Source: an uncultured Clostridia bacterium (lineage in GTDB: Bacteria; Bacillota; Clostridia; Oscillospirales; Oscillospiraceae). Taken from it: a DNA stretch of 64,000 nt. The notes below the pieces were generated by a model. The model saw nothing but the letters and a program-made list of their open reading frames with translations, was not told where the DNA came from and ran no database searches. The stretch lies in NCBI GenBank assembly GCA_937894515.1, contig CALCRH010000259.1:1-64000 (forward strand), written 5' to 3'. The position numbers and the translations under genes are program-made. Shown here in pieces: positions 51,640 to 59,009 of the stretch (position 1 is the stretch's first letter; the number at the start of each line of letters is the position of its first letter).

Positions 51640-52614
51640 ATGGAGAAAAGACCCGAATCCATGGCACGTATCAATACCCCCGCTTTGGCGGAGGCGTTTA
51701 TCACCGAGCAGATCGCGGCGATCCGTTCCCAAGTCGGCGACAAGAAAGTTCTGCTGGCTCTTTCCGGCGGTGTAGACTCCAGTGTAGTGGCCGCTCTGCT
51801 GATCAAGGCCATCGGCAAGCAGCTGGTCTGCGTCCACGTCAACCACGGTCTTTTGCGTAAGGGGGAGCCCGAGCAGGTCATCGAGGTGTTCCGCAACCAG
51901 ATGGGCGCCGAGCTGATCTATGTAGATGCTGCCGACCGTTTCCTGGACAAGCTGGCCGGTGTCAGCGATCCCGAGAGCAAGCGCAAGATCATCGGCAAGG
52001 AGTTCATTGATGTCTTTGCTGAGGAGGCCAAGAAGCTGCAGGGCGTAGCATTTCTGGCACAGGGTACCATCTATCCCGATATTCTGGAATCCAACGGCAT
52101 CAAGAGCCACCACAATGTAGGCGGTCTGCCGGAGGATCTGAACTTTGAGCTGGTGGAGCCGGTGAAGTTCCTCTATAAGGACGAGGTCCGCGTGGTGGGT
52201 ACCGCGTTGGGTCTGCCCGACAGCATGGTCTACCGTCAGCCCTTCCCCGGTCCCGGTCTGGGTGTCCGCTGCGTGGGCGCCATCACCCGTGACCGTCTGG
52301 AAGCTGTCCGGGAAAGCGATGCCATTCTCCGGGAAGAGTTCGCTAAGAACGGCCTGCAGGGCAAGGTCTGGCAGTACTTCACCGTAGTGCCCGACTTCAA
52401 GTCCACCGGCATTACCGATGGAAAGCGCACCGATGCCTGGCCCGTCATCATCCGTGCGGTGAACACCGTGGATGCCATGACCGCCACCGTGGAAAACGTC
52501 CCCTTCGAGCTGCTGCAGCATATCACCATGCGCATCACCGCCGAGGTCAAGGGCGTTAACCGCTGCCTGTACGACCTGACCCCCAAGGGACCCGCCACCA
52601 TCGAATATGAATAA
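51640..52614 (+). CDS. guaA: GMP synthase ATP-pyrophosphatase subunit without a glutaminase domain
   Basis: A 324-residue protein. The start is ATG 51640 (MEKRPESMARINTP) after CAGGGAGG. The ATP-PPase domain has the PP loop LLALSGGVDSSVVAALL at about residues 45-60 and is followed by the dimerisation domain, ending KGPATIEYE as in full GuaA. The usual N-terminal class I amidotransferase domain of about 190 residues is absent: the bases upstream encode xpt in another frame. The enzyme would need a separate glutaminase, as in archaea, or free ammonia. Codon use is biased, suggesting good expression. Confidence 0.93.
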   Translation: MEKRPESMARINTPALAEAFITEQIAAIRSQVGDKKVLLALSGGVDSSVVAALLIKAIGKQLVCVHVNHGLLRKGEPEQVIEVFRNQMGAELIYVDAADRFLDKLAGVSDPESKRKIIGKEFIDVFAEEAKKLQGVAFLAQGTIYPDILESNGIKSHHNVGGLPEDLNFELVEPVKFLYKDEVRVVGTALGLPDSMVYRQPFPGPGLGVRCVGAITRDRLEAVRESDAILREEFAKNGLQGKVWQYFTVVPDFKSTGITDGKRTDAWPVIIRAVNTVDAMTATVENVPFELLQHITMRITAEVKGVNRCLYDLTPKGPATIEYE

Positions 52615-52656
52615 AGCATAAGAAAAGACACCCTCCCGGGTGTCTTTTCTTATGCT
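52614..52656. terminator. Bidirectional terminator between guaA and rqcH
   Basis: AAGCATAAGAAAAGACACCC and its complement form a stem of about 19 pairs with a very short loop and T/A runs in the arms, between convergent genes. Confidence 0.85.
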
Positions 52657-54368
52657 TTCAGACGCTTGACCAGTTCCTCGTCCGGCTCAGCCAATATGGT
52701 TTGATACACGGTATAAACCACCATGCCCGGACGGCTGCCGGCAGGCTTTTTCACATACTTCACCGGTGTGTAGTCCACCGGCACTTTACTCCCCTCTTTT
52801 CCCTGGGAATACCACGCCGCCAAAGCTGCCGCCTCATATAGGCTCTGCTGATCCGGCTGGGTGCCCTCGGTACAGAGAATTACATGGGAGCCGTGTATCT
52901 TCTGGGTATGGAGCCAGATATCCCACTTCTGTGCTGTCTTGGTGGTCAGCTTGTCGTTTTGTGCGTTGTTCCGGCCCACCAGGATCCGTAGTCCCGCTGT
53001 GGAGCGAAACTCCCGGGGTTTGGACTGCCGCTGAAATCCCGCCTGCTTTTTTCCGCTCCGGCGGAGATATCCGCCCTCGGTCAGCTCGGCGCGAATGTCG
53101 TTAAAATCCTGCTCACTTTCCGCCTGGGCAATTTCCTGCACCACGCTTTCCAGATAGGTCAATTCCGCCCTGCCCTTTACCATCTGCTCGGTCAGGATCT
53201 TCTCGGCGGTTTTTGCTTTGGTGTACTGCTTGAAATACCGCGCCGCATTCTCTTGAGGAGAAAGCCGTACATCCAAGGGGATCTCCACCTGGGGACACCC
53301 CTCTTCGTAGTAGTTTTCTACCGTCACCCGGGACTGACCCCGCTCCATGCGATAGAAATTTGCCGTCAGCAGTTCGCCGCAGATTCGGTACTTCTCGCGG
53401 TTTTGGGTCTGTGCATACTCCTTTTCCTGCATGGCAAGCCGGCGCCGCACGCGGTTTACCGCGTTGGTCGCCGTTTTCAGCAGATCCTGTCCCTTTTGTC
53501 TGACCCTCTCGGCCTGTTCCCGCTCTGCATAGAAACGGTCCAGCATAGCCGAAAAGCTGTCGCAGATCTTTCCTTGTGCATACTGTTCATACTGCTCCAG
53601 CGCTTCGTAAGAGAAGTCTATGGGCTTTCCGTTTCGCTCTAAAAGGACCGGGACAAACTGGTTTTCCCTTACCTGCTTTTGCCAGACGGCAAAGCTGTCC
53701 CAAAGCCGCACATCACCGCGCTGTACCTCTACCGTTCTATAGGCGCGATAGACGATCTCCCGGGCTACCAGCGGAGAAATGGCTGTAAAGGTATCCAGCA
53801 GCCACTTTTCCGGTGTCTGCTCGGTCAACAGGGATAAAAAGTCCTCTTTCTCAATCGTCAGCGGGTTCTTTTGTCCCCGGGCAGGCGGCAGATGGTAGTA
53901 GAGTCCCGGCATGACCTGCCGTTCCTCGGACATTTCAAAATCCACCCGGCGCATACAGTCGATGATCCGTCCATCCCTGCCGCACAGGATCAGGTTGGCG
54001 TGCCGTCCCATCAGTTCCAGAATCAGAGAAAAGCGGCTCTGTTCCCCCAGTTCATCGGTAGCTTCGATGGTAATGGTCACCACACGTTCCAGAGGAGTCT
54101 GCTCCATGCTGACAATACGGCCAGACGCCAAATATTTCCGTAAAAGCATGCAGAACATGGGGGGCTGGGAGGGATTGTCCCGCAGAATCTCCGTCAGGTG
54201 CAGACGGGGCTGATTGGGACTGGCACACAGCAAAAGGCGCTTGTTGCCACGCAGCAAAAGCACCACCTGATCCCGGGCGGGCTGCTGGATCTTCTCGATC
54301 CGGCTTCCCTCGACCAGTGGTGCGATCTCTTGGACGACTGCCTGCAGGCAGATGGCATCCAGCGGCAT
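52650..54368 (-). CDS. rqcH: Rqc2 homologue RqcH (NFACT family)
   Basis: A 572-residue ribosome quality-control factor that binds split 50S subunits and adds C-terminal alanine tails. NFACT-N begins MPLDAICLQAVVQE with PNQPRLHLTE; the middle has two helix-hairpin-helix and coiled-coil parts (about 270-420); the NFACT-R domain carries STAGLRILVGRNNAQNDKLT and WLHTQKIHGSHVIL. It was formerly called a fibronectin-binding protein. The ribosome site GGAGGAATAACACC lies in the end of mrnC, four bases before. Confidence 0.93.
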   Translation of the reverse strand: MPLDAICLQAVVQEIAPLVEGSRIEKIQQPARDQVVLLLRGNKRLLLCASPNQPRLHLTEILRDNPSQPPMFCMLLRKYLASGRIVSMEQTPLERVVTITIEATDELGEQSRFSLILELMGRHANLILCGRDGRIIDCMRRVDFEMSEERQVMPGLYYHLPPARGQKNPLTIEKEDFLSLLTEQTPEKWLLDTFTAISPLVAREIVYRAYRTVEVQRGDVRLWDSFAVWQKQVRENQFVPVLLERNGKPIDFSYEALEQYEQYAQGKICDSFSAMLDRFYAEREQAERVRQKGQDLLKTATNAVNRVRRRLAMQEKEYAQTQNREKYRICGELLTANFYRMERGQSRVTVENYYEEGCPQVEIPLDVRLSPQENAARYFKQYTKAKTAEKILTEQMVKGRAELTYLESVVQEIAQAESEQDFNDIRAELTEGGYLRRSGKKQAGFQRQSKPREFRSTAGLRILVGRNNAQNDKLTTKTAQKWDIWLHTQKIHGSHVILCTEGTQPDQQSLYEAAALAAWYSQGKEGSKVPVDYTPVKYVKKPAGSRPGMVVYTVYQTILAEPDEELVKRLKA

Positions 54369-54372
54369 GGTG

Positions 54373-54774
54373 TTATTCCTCCATCATTACGCAAAATAGG
54401 GTGTTGATCCGCTCTTTCTCCCCCCGTAGATACAGCCAGCCGAACAGAGTCTCCAATGCGGTAGCCTGCTGATACTCGCTGCGGCTGGCATGGGCGGGAA
54501 TGGAGTTCACATTGGCGTTGCGGCCACGCTTGAATACGGCGCTCTCCTCTTCATTGAGCAGCGGCAGGATCTTCTCGCTGAGCGCTGCCTGTTTCGGCGC
54601 GCAAACCCGTTCAACGGTGGCGCGATGCAGACCTTTGCCGGTGGCTTTCCCATTGGCACAGAGATAGGTGCGTACCAGCAGTTCGTATACCGCATCACCC
54701 AAATGGGCAAGGCCTATCGTGCTGATCCCCCGAATTTCATCAGGGGAAAGTGTGATTTCAAAGTAATCGTTCAT
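54373..54774 (-). CDS. mrnC: Mini-ribonuclease 3 (23S rRNA maturation)
   Basis: A 133-residue RNase III catalytic domain without a double-stranded RNA-binding domain. GLAHLGDAVYELLVRTYL holds the active-site aspartate, and YQQATALETLFGWLYL the second acidic pair. In Bacillus subtilis it matures 23S rRNA with L3. It leads a two-gene transcript with rqcH. Confidence 0.93.
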   Translation of the reverse strand: MNDYFEITLSPDEIRGISTIGLAHLGDAVYELLVRTYLCANGKATGKGLHRATVERVCAPKQAALSEKILPLLNEEESAVFKRGRNANVNSIPAHASRSEYQQATALETLFGWLYLRGEKERINTLFCVMMEE

Positions 54775-54802
54775 TCGATATCCCCGCTTTCAAACTGGCT
54801 TT

Positions 54803-54832
54803 ATTATAGGTTTACCGTTTGGGAAATGTCAA
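54803..54832 (-). promoter_or_regulatory. Promoter of mrnC-rqcH
   Basis: On the minus strand TTGACA (54832-54827) and TATAAT (54808-54803), both consensus, 18 bases apart, 29 bases before the mrnC ATG. Confidence 0.8.
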
Positions 54833-54907
54833 GTTTGTTTCGCTTTCTCCCTGGAAGAAATTCGCAGAACAGGATCTATATTTCAGCAGAAACTGTGTCT
54901 CCTTTTC

Positions 54908-54936
54908 TTGACACTTATGGCAGCAGTTGCTATGAT
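54908..54936 (+). promoter_or_regulatory. Promoter of the CFI-box protein gene
   Basis: TTGACA (54908-54913) and TATGAT (54931-54936), 17 bases apart. The leader after it holds a seven-base inverted repeat (ATCGGTT/AACCGAT) that could fold. Confidence 0.7.
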
Positions 54937-55007
54937 AAAAGTGTTCGATCGGTTCTCGCATTACCGGGAAAACCGATTTCATTTACAGATAAAACGAAAG
55001 GCTGCAC

Positions 55008-55814
55008 ATGAAAACACCTGCGAAAATTATTGTAATCGTTTTGACGCTACTCCTTGTTCTGGGAGCAATACCTTTCTTTGCCGCTCCGACTCGTGCCGAG
55101 GCAAAGGACGGGTCCCTGACGGTCACGCTGGAAAGCGACAAAACATACATAGCCAAAAATACACTCTATGTCCGGCTGAAGTTATCCGGAGATAAAATCT
55201 ACGGTATTTCCGGCGAATTACTCTATTCCGATGAGTTGTCGCTCTTATTGGGAACGGGCTACAACGGGTGGACATTTGAACGGAATGGTGACATCTTTTG
55301 CACCTACGGAACATCTCCGCTGGAAAGCGAGACGGAGGTGTTGCAGCTCGCCTTTTATGTGTCTTCTTCGGCATTGGCAGGAAGCCCTGTTTCCGTGACT
55401 TTGCAAAACCTGAAAATATCCAACGGCGAAACGGACAGCACGCCGATGCGCCTTGACTTGCCCCAAATCAACGTAGCCAATGGGACAAAGGACACTGCCG
55501 TAAAAACAATTCCCTGGGACAGCACCACAGATGATGATGTTTCCGGCGGTTGCTATGTTGCCACAGCAGTCTACGGCTCTTACGATTGCCCGGAGGTCTG
55601 GACTCTTAGACGGTATCGCGATGAGACATTGGCAAAAACCTGGTATGGCAGAGCCTTTGTCCATACCTATTACGCCGTCAGCCCCACTTTGGTGAAATGG
55701 TTTGGTCAGGCCGATTGGTTTAAGGCCCTATGGCGTAAACCCCTGGATCGCATGGTGGCAGCATTGAATGCCGAAGGGGTGGCCAATACACCCTATCAGG
55801 ATACCGTTTGGTAA
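55008..55814 (+). CDS. Exported protein with cohesin-like and CFI-box domains
   Basis: A 268-residue protein with a signal peptide (residues 1-30, ending PTRAEA). Residues 35-157 form a cohesin-type beta sandwich: SLTVTLESDKTYIAKNT at the start, GISGELLYSDELSLL in the middle, LQNLKISNGE near the end. Residues 180-245 are a CFI-box segment (GGCYVATAVYGSYDCPEVWT, then LRRYRDETLAKTWYGR), a conserved C-terminal module in Clostridia exported proteins of unknown purpose, with a cysteine pair and a hydrophobic end. No sortase motif or lipobox. Its cohesin-like part echoes the cohesins of the B12 locus 4 kb downstream, but no link is proven. Own promoter and terminator. Confidence 0.8.
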   Translation: MKTPAKIIVIVLTLLLVLGAIPFFAAPTRAEAKDGSLTVTLESDKTYIAKNTLYVRLKLSGDKIYGISGELLYSDELSLLLGTGYNGWTFERNGDIFCTYGTSPLESETEVLQLAFYVSSSALAGSPVSVTLQNLKISNGETDSTPMRLDLPQINVANGTKDTAVKTIPWDSTTDDDVSGGCYVATAVYGSYDCPEVWTLRRYRDETLAKTWYGRAFVHTYYAVSPTLVKWFGQADWFKALWRKPLDRMVAALNAEGVANTPYQDTVW

Positions 55815-55923
55815 CAAAGAGGATATAGAAAAGTATATTCGGAAATGGACAAATCTGAAAAACTACCCAGTTCAACTAACCGACAGCACTTCCGGTTCTC
55901 CGGAATATCAAACGGCTTTTCAT

Positions 55924-55957
55924 CCTCTGCGATTTCGGCAGAGGTTTTTCTTTTTTT
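55924..55957 (+). terminator. Terminator of the CFI-box protein gene
   Basis: CCTCTGC and GCAGAGG with a seven-base loop, followed by TTTTTCTTTTTTT, 110 bases after the stop. The stretch 55958-56104 that follows is AT-rich with no recognised feature. Confidence 0.8.
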
Positions 55958-56104
55958 GATTGGTAAATTGTAAAATGAAATTGAAACATAAAAGAAATAC
56001 ACAGCGATGGAAATCTGTTAGAATATAGTTGCTACACTCAAATCTGACAGAAGGAGCCCATTGCTTTCCAACAAAGCATTAATTTCGACATTTCAAAGCG
56101 GTAT

Positions 56105-56169
56105 ACTTGATGTATGACAAGCTAAAGTGTAGCAAACTACTTGACATACGACAAGTAGTTTGCTACGAT
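56105..56169 (+). promoter_or_regulatory. Promoter inside a tandem palindromic operator (HipA-like kinase)
   Basis: A perfect inverted repeat with 15-base arms, GTAGCAAACTACTTG (56129-56143) and CAAGTAGTTTGCTAC (56152-56166), eight-base loop, covers a promoter made of TTGACA (56141-56146) and TACGAT (56164-56169), spaced 17. A second site of the same type, ACTTG-N8-CAAG, lies 34 bases upstream (56105-56121), and its spacer differs from the first at only two positions. Binding by the pair's own HTH protein would block transcription. Confidence 0.8.
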
Positions 56170-56188
56170 ATGGGCGAGGTGAAAGACT

Positions 56189-57010
56189 ATGCGCAACCAA
56201 CTGATCAAAGAAAAGCAGGATCTGACTCATCTGTCCTGGTCTATATATCGCAGCTCATCCGGAACAGCCGGTTCCTTTCTGAAAGCATATTCTGAGTTGG
56301 GTGGCAAGAAAACATACTACAAGCTTTCCAACTTCGATAAGGTCAACGGCGTGATTGGTCATGAGTGCGTCAATGAACTAATTGTAGATCGACTGATGAC
56401 GATTCTTGGCATTCCGCATCTTGAGTATCAGCTGATTCATGCAGATGTGCTGGTGGATGGCAAAATCCATGATGTTTATTTGTGCGCCTCTGCGGATTTC
56501 AAAGCCCCTGGTGAAAGCAAAACCGCATTGGATGCCTACCAGAAGGCCGAGGGAAACGCCAAGGAATCTGCTCTTGATTTTTGTATCCGCAACGGTTGGG
56601 AAGACTATATTTATCAGATGCTTGTGGTTGACTTTCTGACTTTGAATCGAGACCGTCACGGTGCGAACATTGAAGTTCTGAAGAACAGCCGCAGAAGAAC
56701 CATTCGCTTAGCGCCTTTGTTTGATCACGGGCTGTCTTTTCTCTGCCGTTCCACGCAGGAGCAGTTTGCAACCTTTGATGTAATGCAGGATTTGCCATGT
56801 AATAACTATATCGGCTCCCGGTCAGCTTGGGAGAACCTGAAGTTGATTCCCACAGAAAAACTGCCGAGGCTGAATCCGCTACAGGAAAATGACCGTGATA
56901 CCATTATGGAAGGTTTAGAGGGTGTCATCCCCCAAGTGTTTCAGGACAAGATCTGGGAAATGATTTGGAAAAGATGGTGTGCTTATGAAGATTTTTGCCA
57001 TTCGAGATGA
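56189..57010 (+). CDS. HipA-like serine/threonine kinase
   Basis: A 273-residue single-chain kinase. Start after GAGGTG. The catalytic loop is NRDRHGAN at residues 153-160 (aspartate as base, asparagine for metal), and LFDHG at 177-181 stands for the DFG metal site. The N-terminal lobe has YYKLSN with a likely ATP-binding lysine. It resembles the compact CtkA/HipA-type kinases more than full HipA: the separate HipA N-terminal subdomain is lacking. HipA toxins phosphorylate aminoacyl-tRNA synthetases. The next gene overlaps it, and the palindromic operator suggests an autoregulated toxin-antitoxin-like pair. Confidence 0.85.
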   Translation: MRNQLIKEKQDLTHLSWSIYRSSSGTAGSFLKAYSELGGKKTYYKLSNFDKVNGVIGHECVNELIVDRLMTILGIPHLEYQLIHADVLVDGKIHDVYLCASADFKAPGESKTALDAYQKAEGNAKESALDFCIRNGWEDYIYQMLVVDFLTLNRDRHGANIEVLKNSRRRTIRLAPLFDHGLSFLCRSTQEQFATFDVMQDLPCNNYIGSRSAWENLKLIPTEKLPRLNPLQENDRDTIMEGLEGVIPQVFQDKIWEMIWKRWCAYEDFCHSR

Positions 57011-57800
57011 ATCCGCGCAAATTCAGAAAGACCTTGCCTACCTGCTCTATTACGAGCTGGAAAAGCGTTTTTATATTGAGCTTCCAGATAACGCAGACCC
57101 TTGGGAAACCCCGCTGCTCCTGGATTCCTTTGCCAAGCGCGGCGAAAAGACTGTAAACTCCTACTGGAGCCAGATCTGGGTCCAGCAGCGAATTATCCCA
57201 GCAGATCGGCAGAACTTAGGCCAGATCCTCCGAGATAATGGTCTGAAAGAATATGATGAATTTGAATTGCTGATGCTTGCCAAGGGCCGCTGCGCGCAGG
57301 ACGATTTCTATCTTGTTCCACTAATCGAGGCCGATCTTCCCACGGAAATTGTGAAACGGTTTGAAACCAGAATAGAAGATGTGCTGCCTCTGGATGACTA
57401 TTGTCTGCTGGTATTCTTCCGGGATGGCACAGTGAAAAAGTGTGATTTGAAAACTCACTTTGAAAAGACTGCTGCGTTCAATATTTTGTTGAAAAAGCCG
57501 GAGTATTTTGCTTCGGTGCAGATGCTGACCGGCGGCTATGGCGTTTTCTGGGACGTAAATATGACCGTCACCGATACCATGCTTTATCGGGTCGGTAAAA
57601 AAGTGCCGCTGAGCATGTCTGATTTCAAAAACTTCGTGGTTCAGCGGGTCATTAACGCCACAGAAGCAGCAGGGCTTTTGAACTGCTCTCGTCAGAATGT
57701 AATGGAACTAACAAAACGCGGTAAGCTACACCCTATTAAGACTTCTGAGCGAAATACCCTGTACCTGAAAAGTGAAGTGCTAAAAAGAAATTGGCAATAA
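56985..57800 (+). CDS. DUF2442-like protein with a C-terminal helix-turn-helix
   Basis: A 271-residue protein (ATG 56985, with an in-frame GTG at 56979) overlapping the kinase by 26 bases. Residues about 125-205 resemble DUF2442 (DVLPLDDYCLLVFFRDGTVK, then KCDLKTHFEKTAAF), and residues about 220-270 are an excisionase/MerR-like DNA-binding helix-turn-helix (INATEAAGLLNCSRQNVMEL, then TKRGKLHPIK). The first 110 residues are helical and unassigned. It is the natural candidate for antitoxin and repressor of the palindromic operator upstream (inference from position). Confidence 0.75.
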   Translation: MKIFAIRDESAQIQKDLAYLLYYELEKRFYIELPDNADPWETPLLLDSFAKRGEKTVNSYWSQIWVQQRIIPADRQNLGQILRDNGLKEYDEFELLMLAKGRCAQDDFYLVPLIEADLPTEIVKRFETRIEDVLPLDDYCLLVFFRDGTVKKCDLKTHFEKTAAFNILLKKPEYFASVQMLTGGYGVFWDVNMTVTDTMLYRVGKKVPLSMSDFKNFVVQRVINATEAAGLLNCSRQNVMELTKRGKLHPIKTSERNTLYLKSEVLKRNWQ

Positions 57801-57899
57801 TAATCAAGACAAATCTTATTCCTTTTATCTCAAGAGAACCATTTGTAGTTACTTCCAAGCACGCCATAACCGGCCCCTACAAGGCCAATAAGCCGGATT

Positions 57900-57941
57900 A
57901 AAAAATTTTCCCCTTCTCAGTCCAGAAGGGGAAAATTTTTT
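57900..57941. terminator. Strong terminator after the kinase/HTH pair
   Basis: AAAAAATTTTCCCCTTCT and its perfect 18-base complement enclose a six-base loop. It can work in both directions and insulates the pair from the B12 locus. Confidence 0.85.
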
Positions 57942-57944
57942 GTA

Positions 57945-58192
57945 TCATATGATGTGTGAATATGATGTGAAAAAAGCGAGAAAAAGTTTTCTAAAAATTT
58001 TTTAAAAATTTTTTTGGATTTACCGAAAATGGGCGAAAAAGTTGCAAAAAACGCTGTTTTTGAAGGATGCAAAAAGGCACTTTTTTCCTCAATTATGCAC
58101 GAATTAGCATACTGAAAAAAGAAGATATGCTAAGATGCTGCGAAAAATGAAAAATCCCGCATTAAAATGAAAGAACCTACCACTTCCTCCTC
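57945..58192. other. AT-rich gap before the B12 locus
   Basis: No gene is supported here. Runs of A and T dominate 57990-58020, and an eight-base inverted repeat TTAGCATA/TATGCTAA (58104-58133) is the only other structure that I see. Confidence 0.6.
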
Positions 58193-58221
58193 TTGACAAG
58201 ATTTAATCGCCGCGATACAAT
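58193..58221 (+). promoter_or_regulatory. Promoter of the B12 locus
   Basis: TTGACA (58193-58198) and TACAAT (58216-58221) with a 17-base spacer, starting transcription shortly before the riboswitch. Confidence 0.85.
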
Positions 58222-58237
58222 AAATGCGAAAAGTCAA

Positions 58238-58424
58238 TAACATCTCAAGTGCCGCAGTTCCGGTAACAGGAACTGACGGAGAATAGGGAACCGGGTGAAA
58301 GTCCCGGACGGTACCGCCACTGTAAGCGTGGAGGTTATGCACCAGAAGAAATTCAACCGCGGAGTGATCCGGAAGGTTGTGCATGACCGGTGAAGCGCAA
58401 GTCAGGAGACCTGCTTGAAATGCT
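58238..58424 (+). promoter_or_regulatory. Cobalamin riboswitch
   Basis: The aptamer core is plain: GGGAACCGGGTGAAAGTCCC, then GACGGTACCGCCACTGTAAG in the middle and the B12 box AAGTCAGGAGACCTGC at 58399-58414. The ends CTCAAG (58244-58249) and CTTGA (58413-58435 region) can form the closing helix. It senses adenosyl- or other cobalamins and turns genes off when the vitamin is abundant. It is followed by a terminator hairpin, so control is by transcription ending. Confidence 0.95.
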
Positions 58425-58477
58425 TGAATTGGGCATCCTTCGCGTATGGGGTGGCTGATTATTTTGTTCCACGGATA

Positions 58478-58517
58478 AACGGCTGTGGCAGCATTTTCGC
58501 TGCACAGCCGTTTTTTT
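58478..58517 (+). terminator. Riboswitch expression-platform terminator
   Basis: AAACGGCTGTGGCAGC and GCTGCACAGCCGTTT form a long GC stem around a short ATTTTC loop, followed by seven T and a further T-rich stretch, 54 bases after the aptamer. The layout fits cobalamin-induced termination; the antiterminator pairing was not worked out. Confidence 0.88.
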
Positions 58518-58540
58518 ATTTTTGCTTTTCCATAGTGTGT

Positions 58541-58575
58541 GGCGGGGGCGGCATTCAAGCCGTGCCGCTCCCGCC
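58541..58575 (+). other. Second GC-rich hairpin between the riboswitch and the first gene
   Basis: GGCGGGGGCGGCA and TGCCGCTCCCGCC pair over 13 positions (one G-T) with a nine-base loop. It has no T tract and ends 14 bases before the GAGGAGG ribosome site, so it may shield RNA from decay or protect the site rather than terminate. Confidence 0.55.
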
Positions 58576-58608
58576 GTACCTCTTTTGTGTATGCGAGGAG
58601 GATAGTTT

Positions 58609-58980
58609 ATGAGCAGTTTCAAACAAAACTACCGCATCAAAACTAAAGTGCAGGCGGCGGCAGAACGGGAAGTGCGCCACAGAGAAAAAGAGTTTGCTGC
58701 CGCGCACGAAAAAGATACGGACGAACAACTGCTTTCATACTTGAAGCAATTTGCCGCAGAACACCCAAACCAAGCTCTTTTTAAGGTGGATGTACCCGGC
58801 GGTGATTGGATCGGGAAACGGCTTGGCGGATGGTTAATCGCATTGGAGTTGGCCGGCTTACCAAAGCCCGAGGGACAGCGCGAAGTGATAGGCTATTCAC
58901 GAGAACAGCAGAAAAACAGCACGGCGGCACGGAATCGACAACGGCAGGAGTGCAGCAAACGAAAAGAGCAGGTTAAATAA
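58609..58980 (+). CDS. Small basic protein, first gene of the B12 locus
   Basis: A 123-residue soluble, strongly basic protein starting after GAGGAGG. Residues about 38-88 (DEQLLSYLKQFAAEHPN ... KRLGGWLIALELAGLPKPEG) fit loosely the homing-endonuclease-associated helical repeat, in which an F/G-x-W-x-x-AL-x-x-AGL end is typical, pointing to nucleic acid binding. The last 35 residues are Arg/Lys/Gln-rich. It lies between the riboswitch and the exported proteins, so it shares B12 control, but its role there is unclear. The family assignment is tentative. Confidence 0.65.
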   Translation: MSSFKQNYRIKTKVQAAAEREVRHREKEFAAAHEKDTDEQLLSYLKQFAAEHPNQALFKVDVPGGDWIGKRLGGWLIALELAGLPKPEGQREVIGYSREQQKNSTAARNRQRQECSKRKEQVK

Positions 58981-59009
58981 GATTTATTATTTTTATAGGA
59001 GGAGACAAT

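Noticed and set aside
55768..55959. A 63-codon frame after the CFI-box gene
   Set aside because: It overlaps the gene end and its terminator and ends in a poly-Phe translation of the T tract.
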